45,849 nt of DNA from Glycomyces sp. YM15 (GTDB lineage: Bacteria; Actinomycetota; Actinomycetes; Mycobacteriales; Micromonosporaceae), in the NCBI RefSeq assembly GCF_016918015.1, contig NZ_JAERMK010000011.1, forward strand, positions 11,327 to 57,175, given 5' to 3'. Below the pieces are notes generated by a model, which did not search any database, was not told where the DNA came from, and saw only the letters and a list, made by a program, of their open reading frames with translations. The translations under genes and the position numbers were made by a program. Within the stretch, counting starts at the first letter, position 1, and each line of letters starts with the position of its first letter. Of the stretch, positions 33,387 to 41,687 are shown one piece after another.

Positions 33387-34272
33387 AGCGCAGCCGGAGA
33401 CCGAGCCGGCCGAGCCGGTGGGCGACGCCAGGGCGGGTATCACCGCGGCACGCGCGTCCCTCGCGGGCGTGGGCACCGAACCCGGTGTGCCCAAACAGGA
33501 TCCGATCCTCAAGGCCAGCGGCGTGCGCCGCGCCTTCGGCGGCCTCGTCGCCGTCGACGTGCAGCACCTGGAGGTCCAGCGGGGCACCATCACCGCGCTC
33601 ATCGGACCGAACGGCGCGGGCAAGACCACGTTCTTCAATCTGCTCACCGGCTTCGACCGGCCGAGCCGGGGCGAGTGGGTGTTCGACGGCCGCCGCGCCG
33701 ACCGGATGCGCTCCTACCAGGTGGCGCGGGCGGGCATGGTCCGCACGTTCCAGCTGACGAAGGCGCTCACCCGCATGACCGTCATGGACAACATGCTCAT
33801 CGGCGCCGCGAACCAGGTCGGCGAGCGGTTCTGGGCCGGGCTGATCCCTCCCATGTGGAAGGCCCAGGAGGCCGCGAACCGCGCCAAGGCCATGGAACTG
33901 CTCGAGCGGTTCAAGCTCATCGACAAGCGCGAGGACTACGCCGGGGAGCTCTCCGGCGGCCAGCGCAAACTCCTCGAGATGGCCCGGGCGCTCATGCTCA
34001 ATCCGAAGATGGTCATGCTCGACGAGCCGATGGCCGGGGTGAACCCGGCGTTGAAGCAGTCGTTGCTGGAGCACATCAAGGACCTGCGCGAGGAAGGGAT
34101 GACGGTCCTGTTCGTGGAGCACGACATGGACATGGTGCACGAGATCGCGGACTGGGTGGCCGTGATGGCCGCCGGGCAGTTGATCACCGAGGGCACGCCG
34201 GACCAGATCTCGGCGGACCGGCGGGTCATCGACGCGTACCTGGGCGCCCACCACGACGCGGCTCAGCACTAG
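33376..34272 (+). CDS. livG: Branched-chain amino acid/amide ABC ATPase LivG
   Basis: A 298-residue ATPase with Walker A GPNGAGKTT (about residues 77-85), signature LSGGQRK (about 190) and Walker B MVMLDEP. The LivG-type His switch is in FVEHDMDMV. An N-terminal extension of ~45 residues, acidic and Pro-rich, is absent from typical LivG proteins (~255 residues). The ATG lies within livM (11-base overlap), which indicates translational coupling. Confidence 0.94.
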   Translation: MSDEAQPETEPAEPVGDARAGITAARASLAGVGTEPGVPKQDPILKASGVRRAFGGLVAVDVQHLEVQRGTITALIGPNGAGKTTFFNLLTGFDRPSRGEWVFDGRRADRMRSYQVARAGMVRTFQLTKALTRMTVMDNMLIGAANQVGERFWAGLIPPMWKAQEAANRAKAMELLERFKLIDKREDYAGELSGGQRKLLEMARALMLNPKMVMLDEPMAGVNPALKQSLLEHIKDLREEGMTVLFVEHDMDMVHEIADWVAVMAAGQLITEGTPDQISADRRVIDAYLGAHHDAAQH

Positions 34273-34280
34273 GAGACGAC

Positions 34281-35117
34281 ATGAGCGACAACGAGACTGC
34301 GGTCGGCATCGGGCCGACGGGCGTGCCCCTGGAGGCCGTCCCGGAGTCGGACACGGAAGTGTGCTCCCGTGAGGGGCACTTGGCAGCCTCGCAGGAGGCG
34401 CTGCTGCGCGCCGACGAGGTGACGGCCGGCTACCTGCCGGGCGTGTCGATCCTCAACGGCACGGACCTGTACGCCAACGAGGGCGAGCTGGTGGGCATCA
34501 TCGGCCCGAACGGGGCCGGGAAGTCGACGCTGCTGAAGGCGATGTTCGGGCTGGTGGGGGTCACTGCCGGCAAGGTGACCCTGCGAGGCGAGGACATCAC
34601 GAACCGGAGGGCGCACCAGTTGGTGCCGCTCGGGGTCGGTTTCGTGCCGCAGACGAACAACGTGTTCGCGACGCTCACGGTCGAGGAGAACCTCGAGATG
34701 GGGGTGTTCTTGCGGCCCAAGGCGTTCAGGGCGCGGTTCGACTTCGTGACGGACCTGTTCCCGATCCTGGGCGAGCGGCGCGCGCAGCGGGCCGGTTCGC
34801 TCTCGGGCGGCGAGCGGCAGATGGTGGCGATGGGCCGGGCGCTCATGATGGAGCCGACGGTGCTGCTGCTGGACGAGCCGTCGGCGGGGCTGTCCCCGGC
34901 GATGCAGGACGAGGTCTTCTTCAACACCAAGCAGATCAACCAGACCGGTGTCACGGTGGTCATGGTCGAGCAGAACGCCCGGCGGTGCCTCCAGATCTGC
35001 GACCGGGGCTACGTGCTGGACCAGGGCCGCAGCGCCTACACCGGTCCGGGCGAGAGCCTCATCGACGATCCGAAGGTGGTCGAGCTGTACCTGGGCACGC
35101 TGGGCCGTGCGCGCTGA
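34281..35117 (+). CDS. livF: Branched-chain amino acid/amide ABC ATPase LivF
   Basis: A 278-residue ATPase partner of LivG. Walker A GPNGAGKST (about 75-83), signature LSGGERQ and Walker B VLLLDEPSAGLSP are intact, with VPQTNNVFATLTVEENL as the Q-loop region. An N-terminal extension of ~40 acidic residues precedes the domain, as in LivG. The ATG at 34281 has AGGAG 5 bases upstream, 8 bases past the livG stop. Confidence 0.94.
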   Translation: MSDNETAVGIGPTGVPLEAVPESDTEVCSREGHLAASQEALLRADEVTAGYLPGVSILNGTDLYANEGELVGIIGPNGAGKSTLLKAMFGLVGVTAGKVTLRGEDITNRRAHQLVPLGVGFVPQTNNVFATLTVEENLEMGVFLRPKAFRARFDFVTDLFPILGERRAQRAGSLSGGERQMVAMGRALMMEPTVLLLDEPSAGLSPAMQDEVFFNTKQINQTGVTVVMVEQNARRCLQICDRGYVLDQGRSAYTGPGESLIDDPKVVELYLGTLGRAR

Positions 35118-35158
35118 CGGCTCGCAAGCTCACCGGTACTGCTCGCTAGAACACGGAT

Positions 35159-35203
35159 AAGGCGATGCCCCCGGGGTCCTGTGGTCCCCGGGGGCATCGC
35201 CTT
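35159..35203. terminator. Bidirectional terminator between livF and livK
   Basis: A perfect 18-bp stem (35159-35176 with 35186-35203) and a 9-base loop lie between the convergent livF and livK genes. It is the strongest hairpin in the window and should stop both transcripts. Confidence 0.85.
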
Positions 35204-35223
35204 TGTGCGTGGGAAGCGGCGCC

Positions 35224-36471
35224 CTAGCCTTCGAGGTCGCCGAAGCGGTACTCGAGGTTCACGAACGTGTTGTCGGCCTGGTACTGGAAGATGCCGATGG
35301 TCGCGGCGGTGACGTCGCCTTCAGGCGAGAACTCGATGGGGCCGGAGTAGCCGTCGTAGTCGATGTCCTCGCCGTCCGCCAGGAGCTCGGCGCATTCGGT
35401 GAAGCCGTTGCACTTGGTGCCCTCGCGGCTGACGTCGACCAGGTTGTCCTTGATGGTCTCGGAGTCGACCTTGCCGCCCTGGATCGCGGCGAGGGCCGCG
35501 AGCACGGTGGCGTCGTAGGACTCGGGGCCGTACGTGAAGTCGACGAGCTCCGGGTCCACTTCGAGGAGGCGTTCCTGGATGCCGGCGGTGTCGGCGCCCG
35601 GGTAGGTGCCCTTGGCGCCCTCCATGAAGCCGGCGGGGAACTGGTCGCCGTAGTTGGAGAGGTTGCCGTCGACGAGGTACCAGCCGAGGTCCTGCGCGCT
35701 CATGTTCTCTTCGGCGAGGGCCGGGGCCAGGTTGACGATCTCGTTGAAGGTGATGAGGACGACCGCGTCGGCGCCGGAGTCGGCGACCTTGCCGACCTCG
35801 GCCGAGAACTCGGTCGCGGACGGGTCGTACACGATCTTGTCGATGACCGTGCCGCCGAACTCGGTGAAGTTCGCCTCCACGGCGTCGGCGAGGCCGGTGC
35901 CGTAGGAGTCCTGGAGCGCCAGGATGATGATGTCCTTGTGGCCGTCGGCGATGATCGTGTCGGCCAGGACGCGGCCCTGGAGGACGTCCGAAGGCGCGGT
36001 GCGGAAGTAGTAGTCGCCGTTCGCGTACGTCGTGAACTCGGGCGACGTGTTCGCCGGCGAGATCTGGACGATGCCCTCCTGGTAGAGCTTGTCGATGAAG
36101 CTGAGCGACACGCTGGAGGAGGCGGCGCCGATGACGGTGTGGACGCCCTGGCGGACGAGCGCGTCGGCGGACTGGCTCGCGATCTCCGAAGTGGTGTCGC
36201 CCGAGTCCTGGTGGATGACGGTGGCGTCGCAGCCGAGCACGCCGCCGGACTCGTTGATCTCCTGGATGGCGAGGTCGACACCGGCGAACTCGGGCGGGCC
36301 GAGGAATGCGAGCGAGCCGGTCTGCGGCAGGATCGTGCCGATCTTCAAGCCGTCGCTCTCGCAGTCAGTGCCGGTGCCGCCTGATCCGGAGTCTTCGCCG
36401 CACGCGGTGAGCGAGAGCGCTGTGATACCCACTGTGGCGGCTGCCAGCAGTGCCCGGGGGAAGCGAGACAT
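35224..36471 (-). CDS. livK: Branched-chain amino acid/amide-binding lipoprotein (LivK-like)
   Basis: A 415-residue Leu/Ile/Val-binding-type receptor. The lipobox LTAC gives lipidated Cys24, followed by an acidic Gly/Ser linker. The domain opens LKIGTILPQTGSLAFLGPPEFAGVDLAIQEINESGG and covers about 50-400. Conserved ligand-site segments include VIGAASSSVS and FRTAPSDVLQG. Its ATG at 36471 has AGGAG 5 bases upstream. It is probably the receptor for the adjacent transporter, but is transcribed convergently from its own promoter instead of leading the operon. Confidence 0.93.
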   Translation of the reverse strand: MSRFPRALLAAATVGITALSLTACGEDSGSGGTGTDCESDGLKIGTILPQTGSLAFLGPPEFAGVDLAIQEINESGGVLGCDATVIHQDSGDTTSEIASQSADALVRQGVHTVIGAASSSVSLSFIDKLYQEGIVQISPANTSPEFTTYANGDYYFRTAPSDVLQGRVLADTIIADGHKDIIILALQDSYGTGLADAVEANFTEFGGTVIDKIVYDPSATEFSAEVGKVADSGADAVVLITFNEIVNLAPALAEENMSAQDLGWYLVDGNLSNYGDQFPAGFMEGAKGTYPGADTAGIQERLLEVDPELVDFTYGPESYDATVLAALAAIQGGKVDSETIKDNLVDVSREGTKCNGFTECAELLADGEDIDYDGYSGPIEFSPEGDVTAATIGIFQYQADNTFVNLEYRFGDLEG

Positions 36472-36783
36472 GGTTGCTCCTAGTTTTCTGTTCGAGAGGA
36501 TCACAGGGGAGATTGGAGGTCTGCGTGATCCGAGTTACACACTATGGCAGTGACCGGGGTGATGGCACAGGTCGTGACCACACCCGATCCTGTTTGTGAT
36601 GAGCCCGTGACCTTCTCGAACAGGTATTGCAATCGCGCTTCGGCCGTGTTGCCGCCCAGAGTCGCCCGCAACCGCCGATTCCCGGCGCTCCCCCGCGAGG
36701 GGGAGCGCGGACGCCCCTGCGAGGGGAGCGAAGTCGCCCTCGCGCGGGAGGGAACGGGCCCTCGAAACCGCGAATCTGGAGGC
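36472..36783. promoter_or_regulatory. livK leader and cluster of GC-rich hairpins
   Basis: No gene is seen in these 312 bases. GGATCAC (36498-36504) and GTGATCC (36525-36531) form a 7-bp inverted repeat in the livK leader. Downstream lie three successive hairpins listed separately. No clear promoter pair was identified. Confidence 0.5.
36685..36752. repeat. Three tandem C-rich/G-rich hairpins
   Basis: Stem 1: arms GCGCTCCCCC (36685-36694) and GGGGGAGCGC (36699-36708) around GCGA. Stem 2: CCCCT (36714-36718) and AGGGG (36722-36726) around GCG. Stem 3: CCCTC (36737-36741) and GAGGG (36748-36752). Similar arms and GCG loops suggest decayed copies of one palindromic unit. They lie just upstream of the membrane protein gene at 36784. 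Confidence 0.6.
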
Positions 36784-37896
36784 ATGACAACGACTACGCC
36801 GCTGCAGCGGCCCACCCGGCTCACGCGGACGACCGTGCTCGCCGCCTTCCTCTGGTCGCTCCTGGCCCTCCCGATCGGGCTCTGGCAGCTCCTCGACCCC
36901 GAGCACGGCCCCTACTCGCACGACCTCTTCGAACCCACGATCCCCCTCCCCGCCGCGGTCCCGGACTGGATCGCGCCCGCCGCGCTCATCGCCGCAGGGC
37001 TCCTCGGGCTGCTCATCGCCAGGGCCAGAACGCGGCTGTGGCCGCTCACCGCGCTCTACGCGGCGGTCTTCGGGCTGCTGCTCACCACCACCACCTTCAT
37101 CTCGTTCGCCGGGTACCTGGTCGCCTTCCTGCTCCCGATCGCGGCCGTCGTGGTCCCGATCCTCCTGGCGCGCGGCACGCTCGCACGAGTCCTCACCGCC
37201 GCCGCGATCGCAGCGGTCCTCGCCGGCCTCGGCGTCACCGGAGTCGTCGACTACGCCGCCGTGGGCGGTTTCGCGGCGGAACTCGGGCGCGTCGTCGCGG
37301 AGATGAGCGGCTACCTCTTCGCACAGGCCTGGACCGTCACGGGCGCCGCGATCTGGACCGCGCTGACGCTCCAGCTGCTCGTGCTGCGCCGCGACGGCGA
37401 GCCCGCCCCCCGCTGGCTCGCCCCCGACAGCGCCGCGAAATGGGGCCGGGTCGCGGCCTGGACCGCCTTCGCGTGCGCGCTGCCCTACGGCCTGGTCCGG
37501 ATGACCTGGCTGACGCCGTGGGCCTACATGGGCGGCCCGCTCGGCGACGAGCTCGACCCGGCCACCCGGATCTGGGGCCTGCTCCTGGGCTTCGCCGCGC
37601 TCGGCGGCGGCATTCTGTGCCTGGGCCTGACCCAGCGGTGGGGCGAACGCTGGCCGTTCTGGATGTTCGCGGTCAAGGGCCGGCCGGTGCCGCCGATGAT
37701 CGCGATCGTCCCCGGGGCGATCATGGCCGCGGTGTTCACGTTCATGGCGGTACCCATGATCGCCTTGGGCCTGCGCCATGGCGCCTACGACATCGTCTGG
37801 TCGTTCCCGTTCTGGCTCTGGGGGCCCGCTCTCGGCGCGGCGACGCTGGCCTACGCGATCCGGCGGGGGCGGGTCGGGGCCGGAGTGGTCCGATAG
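36784..37896 (+). CDS. Polytopic membrane protein of unknown function
   Basis: A 370-residue hydrophobic protein with about 9-10 predicted helices; the first spans residues ~17-37 and the last ~340-360. No family motif is recognised. Charged loops are short, and HGPYSHDLFEPTIPLP forms the first external loop. The ATG at 36784 has GGAGG only 1 base upstream, so initiation may be inefficient. It is divergent from livK and precedes a PfkB kinase that has its own promoter. It could be a sensor or transporter; nothing in the sequence decides this. Confidence 0.75.
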   Translation: MTTTTPLQRPTRLTRTTVLAAFLWSLLALPIGLWQLLDPEHGPYSHDLFEPTIPLPAAVPDWIAPAALIAAGLLGLLIARARTRLWPLTALYAAVFGLLLTTTTFISFAGYLVAFLLPIAAVVVPILLARGTLARVLTAAAIAAVLAGLGVTGVVDYAAVGGFAAELGRVVAEMSGYLFAQAWTVTGAAIWTALTLQLLVLRRDGEPAPRWLAPDSAAKWGRVAAWTAFACALPYGLVRMTWLTPWAYMGGPLGDELDPATRIWGLLLGFAALGGGILCLGLTQRWGERWPFWMFAVKGRPVPPMIAIVPGAIMAAVFTFMAVPMIALGLRHGAYDIVWSFPFWLWGPALGAATLAYAIRRGRVGAGVVR

Positions 37897-37900
37897 CGGC

Positions 37901-37929
37901 TTGACCGACGCCAGGACTCGGCCTAAGGT
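37901..37929 (+). promoter_or_regulatory. PfkB kinase promoter
   Basis: TTGACC (37901-37906), a 17-base spacer and TAAGGT (37924-37929), giving a start near 37936 and a leader of ~50 bases. This is among the best promoter matches in the window. Confidence 0.65.
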
Positions 37930-37936
37930 CGAGTCC
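37914..37936. promoter_or_regulatory. Operator overlapping the PfkB kinase promoter
   Basis: A perfect inverted repeat GGACTCG-N9-CGAGTCC whose spacer contains the -10 TAAGGT and whose right arm reaches the expected transcription start. A repressor bound here would block polymerase. The cognate regulator is not evident nearby. Confidence 0.6.
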
Positions 37937-37986
37937 TGCAACATGTTCCACATTTCACTGCAAACTCTTGCAAAGGAAGCAATCAC

Positions 37987-38904
37987 ATGCTCGACATCCT
38001 GGTCGTCGGCGGCGTCGGCGTCGACACCATCGTGCGCGTCCCCGAGATCGCGATCGGCGAGGGCGACTCGCTCGGCGTGGAACCGATCTACGACTACGTG
38101 GCGCACACCGGCAACGGGGTCGCGCTCGGCTGCCTCCACCTCGGGCTCGCCACCCGCTTCATCGACTACATCGGCGACGACGAGCAGGGACGCCTCGTCC
38201 TCCGCCACTACGAGGAGCACGGCCTCGACTTCCGCCACCTCATCTCCCCCGACGGCACCTCGCGCTCGGTGAACCTCGTCGACGCGGGCGGGCGCCGGTT
38301 CTCCTTCTACGACTACCGCCACGACCGCGACCTGCGGATGCCCGCCGAGTTCTTCGGGCCGCACGTGGCCGAGACCCGCCACGTGCACGTCTCGATCCCG
38401 AACCACACCAGGACGGTGTTGACCGCCGTTCCCGAGGGCGTGACGGTCTCGACCGACCTGCACGGATGGGACGGCGAGGCCGAGCACCAGAAAGCCTTCG
38501 CCCAGCGCGCGGACCTGGTCACCATGTCGGCCGCGAGGCTCGGCGGGAACCCCGAGAAGGCGATGCGCTGGGTCCTCGACAACGGCCGCGCCTCGGTCGT
38601 GATCGCGACGGACGGCGAGCACGGCGGGTACGTACTGGAGCGCGGCGGGTCCCTCGAGCACTACGACGCGATCGACCCGGTGCGCGAACTCGGGTGGAGC
38701 GACTGGGCGCCCGTGGACTCGAACGGCGCGGGCGACGCGTTCGTCTCGGGGATGCTCTGGGCGCGGGCGCAGGGCGGCGACCTCGCCATGGCGCTCGACG
38801 CGGGCCGCGTCGCGGGCGCGTACGCGTGCCGCACGAAGGGCACGAGCACCGCCCTCATCTCGGCCGAGCAGATGACTGCAAGCCTTGCGGCGCTGAGGAA
38901 GTAG
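37987..38904 (+). CDS. PfkB-family carbohydrate kinase
   Basis: A 305-residue ribokinase-like sugar kinase. The N-terminal VVGGVGVDTIVRVP is the PfkB start and the C-terminal signature DSNGAGDAFVSGMLWA (about residues 243-258) contains the catalytic Asp in GAGD and the anion hole; the usual DTxGAGD has Ser-Asn here. YVAHTGNGVALGCLHLG matches the substrate-binding Gly-Asn motif. Substrate not determined. The ATG follows AAAGGAAG by about 8 bases. Transcription is probably controlled at the palindrome over its -10. Confidence 0.93.
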   Translation: MLDILVVGGVGVDTIVRVPEIAIGEGDSLGVEPIYDYVAHTGNGVALGCLHLGLATRFIDYIGDDEQGRLVLRHYEEHGLDFRHLISPDGTSRSVNLVDAGGRRFSFYDYRHDRDLRMPAEFFGPHVAETRHVHVSIPNHTRTVLTAVPEGVTVSTDLHGWDGEAEHQKAFAQRADLVTMSAARLGGNPEKAMRWVLDNGRASVVIATDGEHGGYVLERGGSLEHYDAIDPVRELGWSDWAPVDSNGAGDAFVSGMLWARAQGGDLAMALDAGRVAGAYACRTKGTSTALISAEQMTASLAALRK

Positions 38905-38939
38905 CGAACACGGCCCCGGCTCCGCGCCGGGGCCGTGCG

Positions 38940-40103
38940 CTACTGCGCGGGTTTGTTGGCCGTCATGGCCTTCGCGCGGGCGATCACGTCGTCGAACGGC
39001 GAGGGGTCGGTCGGGGCCGGGGGCATCACGTCGCGCCGCTCGGGCTGGACCACGAGCATGAACAGGCCGCCGACCAAGGCCGCGACGACGGGCGCGCCGA
39101 GACCGATCTCGGCGGCCGGCCACACGCCGGTGGCAGCGCCCGTGGCGATGAGGAACGCGGCCCAGACCGGCACGGCCCAGCCCCCGGCCAGCACGAGCAG
39201 GTCGCGGCGGCGGCGCAGTTCGGGCCGGACGAGCCAGACCAGGAAGTCCAGCCACGCGCCCGAGAGCAGGAAGATCCAGACGTACCCGCCGTAGGCGAAA
39301 CCGGTGTAGGCGCCGACCATGACCGCCGGATAGGCGAACGCGACGGTGAAGAACCCGAGCGGCAGGCGGAACCTGCCGGTCATGGAGACCGCCAGCGCGA
39401 GCACGAGCACCGTGGTGAACACGATGCCCGCCACCGGGAAGCCGTCGTAGACGTTCGGGCCCTCCAGGGCCGCCGCCACCGCGTGCGGCGAGTTCGCGTG
39501 GGGCACCAGGTAGGCGAGGAAGAGCACCAGCGCGGTCGTGATGTACCCGAGGGAGAGCGCGGGGGCGGCCATGCGGGCTTCGAGCGGGATCGGCTCCGGT
39601 TCGGCGGCGAGCGCGACGCGCCGCCAGGCCGAGAGCAGGGGCGCGGCGACGACGAGGACGCCGCCCGCGGCGAGGGTGAGGTGCGACGGGCTGAAGAGGA
39701 TCGCGAGGTTCGACTCGACGCCGAGCACCTCGTGCCAGATCATGTCGGCGATGCCGGAGAGGACGAACAGCGGCACGCCGATCACGGCGGGGCCGTATCC
39801 GTGCGGGACCGCGGCCATGCCGGTGCGGCCCTCGGCGCGGTGGGCGCGGACGAAGATCCAGGCGATCCAGGCGGCGGTGGCGAAGAAGCCGGTGTAGAAC
39901 GTCAGGTGCCACCAGGTGAAGAACGATTCGGCCCAGCCTTGGGCGTGGGCGTTGACGTCGAGGATGAGGCCGCCGAAGAACCAAGCGGAGAAGGCCGCTG
40001 TGGTGAGGTCCTGCCACCAGGTGGCGTAGGCGCGGGGCTGCCGGGAGTCGGTCAAGAGGTGCATCTTGTACTCCAGCAATCGGTCCAGGGGTGTGATGGC
40101 CAT
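38940..40103 (-). CDS. Polytopic membrane protein of unknown function
   Basis: A 387-residue protein with about 9-10 predicted helices. Tryptophan- and His-containing segments (TWWQDLTTAAFSAWFFGG, WHLTFYTGFFATA, MIWHEVLG) stand at membrane borders and could bind a metal or heme, but this is speculation. The C-terminal ~30 residues are cytosolic and Pro-rich. The ATG at 40103 is chosen over GTG at 40127, which coincides with the GGGAGG ribosome site. I do not recognise the family. It converges with the PfkB gene. Confidence 0.75.
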   Translation of the reverse strand: MAITPLDRLLEYKMHLLTDSRQPRAYATWWQDLTTAAFSAWFFGGLILDVNAHAQGWAESFFTWWHLTFYTGFFATAAWIAWIFVRAHRAEGRTGMAAVPHGYGPAVIGVPLFVLSGIADMIWHEVLGVESNLAILFSPSHLTLAAGGVLVVAAPLLSAWRRVALAAEPEPIPLEARMAAPALSLGYITTALVLFLAYLVPHANSPHAVAAALEGPNVYDGFPVAGIVFTTVLVLALAVSMTGRFRLPLGFFTVAFAYPAVMVGAYTGFAYGGYVWIFLLSGAWLDFLVWLVRPELRRRRDLLVLAGGWAVPVWAAFLIATGAATGVWPAAEIGLGAPVVAALVGGLFMLVVQPERRDVMPPAPTDPSPFDDVIARAKAMTANKPAQ

Positions 40104-40190
40104 GACCTCATCATGGCCTACCCGCACCTCCCGCGCAATTCCCGCTTTCGCGGCCGGTCCGTTCTTTGAGGACGGTGTGTGCGCGGTTCG

Positions 40191-40700
40191 CTACGCGCCG
40201 GGGCGCTTCACGGTGAGCACCTTGGTGACGGAGCCGTCGTCCTCGGGCTTGTCGCGCACGTGCTCGAAGCCGAGTTTCGCCATGACCGCGAGCGAGCCGG
40301 TGTTCTGGTCGGCGACGGTGGCGTGCACCTCGGAGAGCCCGAGGGCGGTGAAGCCGTAGTCGATGATCGCTCGGGCCAGTTCGGTGCCGAGGCCGCGGCC
40401 CCAGGCGCGGTGGGCGAGGGCGTAGATGAGCTCGTGGCCGCCGGACTCCTCGGTGGGTTTGATCTCGGCGTGGCCGATGAGGTCGCCGTTCTCGCGCACC
40501 GCCCACACGTCGAACTTGTCGACGTCGTAGACGTGCGTGAAGACGCGGTGGAACAGCGCCCGGGTGGCCTCCTCGGGCTCGGGCCCGTCGCCCATCCACT
40601 GCGAGACGCGGGGGTCGCCGAAGAGCGCGACGAAGTCCTCTTCGTCCGTTGGAACGTACGGTTCGAGGACGAGGCGCGCGGTGCGCAGTACGGGTGTCAC
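40191..40700 (-). CDS. RimJ/RimL-type GNAT acetyltransferase
   Basis: A 169-residue GNAT enzyme of the RimJ/RimL (Acetyltransf_3) type. It opens LRTARLVLEPYVPTDEEDF, the acetyl-CoA loop is AHRAWGRGLGTELARAII, and NTGSLAVMAKLGFEHVRDK is motif B. Such proteins acetylate protein N-termini or small molecules; the substrate here is unknown. It lies 42 bases downstream of the glutamine cyclotransferase gene on the same strand, so they may be co-transcribed. Confidence 0.92.
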   Translation of the reverse strand: MTPVLRTARLVLEPYVPTDEEDFVALFGDPRVSQWMGDGPEPEEATRALFHRVFTHVYDVDKFDVWAVRENGDLIGHAEIKPTEESGGHELIYALAHRAWGRGLGTELARAIIDYGFTALGLSEVHATVADQNTGSLAVMAKLGFEHVRDKPEDDGSVTKVLTVKRPGA

Positions 40701-40742
40701 GGCCGGGACGCTACCGCAGTCCCGGCCGGCGGCGAAACGGAT

Positions 40743-41588
40743 TTAAGGCCAAGTGAAGCGGACGAGGTAGAGCTTGGGCCAGTGCTTGCCGGTGAGGTAG
40801 AAGGTGCCGTCCTCCTCGCCCGCGGCGATGCCGTTGAGGACGTCGGCGCCGGCCGATTCCTCCTCGGGGAGGAGCCCGGTGGCGTCGACACGGGCTTCTA
40901 CGGCGCCGGTCTCGGGGTCGATCGCCAGGATGTCATCGGTCTGCCAGATGTTCGCCCACACGAGCCCGTGGCTGCATTCGAGCTCGTTGATCGAGAAGAC
41001 CGGATCGCCGCCGATGTCTTCGACGGCGACCGTTCCGGTCGCTTCGAAGGTGGCCGGATCGCGGAACGTCAACCGGTCGGATCCGTCGCTCATGACGAGC
41101 CGTTCGCCGTCGTAGCAGATCCCCCAGCCTTCGCCGTCGTACTCGACGGTCTCGACGATGTCCAGGGTCTCGAGGTCGCGTCTGTAGGCGCGGTGCTCCT
41201 GCCAGGTGATCTGCCAGATCGCATCGTCGGTGAGGGTGAGGCCTTCGGCGAAGTCCTCTACGGGGAGATCTTGGGAGGCCAGCACGTCACCGGTGGCGGG
41301 GTCGACGATGCGCACGTCCGACTCGCCGTAGAGCCCGGCGCTCTCGTAGAAGACGGTGCCGTACTCGGGGTGCTCGCCGAGCTCCAGGCCCTGGGTGAAC
41401 GCATCGGGATCATGGTCGTGGGTCTCGAGGACTTCGATCGTGCCCTGCAGGTTCGAGTCCTGGTCTGGGATCGCCCAGCGCTCCGCCCCCTCGGCCGCGG
41501 CGTCGCCGGTGCCGCATCCGGCGAGGGCGAGCAGTCCGGTCGCGCCGAAGGCCAGGCCGCGCCGCGCCGCGCGTTTCTCATCGAACAC
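40743..41588 (-). CDS. Glutaminyl-peptide cyclotransferase (plant-type), lipoprotein
   Basis: A 281-residue plant-type glutamine cyclotransferase, which converts N-terminal Gln of peptides to pyroglutamate. The beta-propeller domain (about 50-281) has the typical HDPDAFTQGLEL start, ESAGLYGESDVRIVD, and GICYDGERLVMSDGSDRLTFRDP. A signal peptide with lipobox LAGC (Cys25) places it outside the membrane. Start uncertain: GTG at 41588 is 9 bases after GGAG; ATG at 41597 abuts that site and adds three residues. Confidence 0.9.
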   Translation of the reverse strand: MFDEKRAARRGLAFGATGLLALAGCGTGDAAAEGAERWAIPDQDSNLQGTIEVLETHDHDPDAFTQGLELGEHPEYGTVFYESAGLYGESDVRIVDPATGDVLASQDLPVEDFAEGLTLTDDAIWQITWQEHRAYRRDLETLDIVETVEYDGEGWGICYDGERLVMSDGSDRLTFRDPATFEATGTVAVEDIGGDPVFSINELECSHGLVWANIWQTDDILAIDPETGAVEARVDATGLLPEEESAGADVLNGIAAGEEDGTFYLTGKHWPKLYLVRFTWP

Positions 41589-41687
41589 TGATCTCATCTC
41601 CAGCCGGTTCGTGGGTGCTGGTTCGTACCGTACTGGTCGAGACAAACGAGGACAAGTACTCGAACCGATCCAAGAAATTGAAATCCA

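Noticed and set aside
30858..33757. Open frames of over 900 codons on both strands overlapping livH and livM
   Set aside because: Low-complexity Asp/Glu/Arg/His products in the shadow of the liv genes; no domain or ribosome-site support.
36489..36622. Long-range inverted repeat TGTTCGAGA / TCTCGAACA around the livK upstream region
   Set aside because: Only nine bases with a ~115-base separation; could be chance and has no link to promoter elements.
36535..40017. A 1160-codon minus-strand frame across the membrane protein, PfkB and the opposite-strand gene
   Set aside because: It crosses several real genes in other frames and encodes Arg/Gly/Pro-rich sequence.
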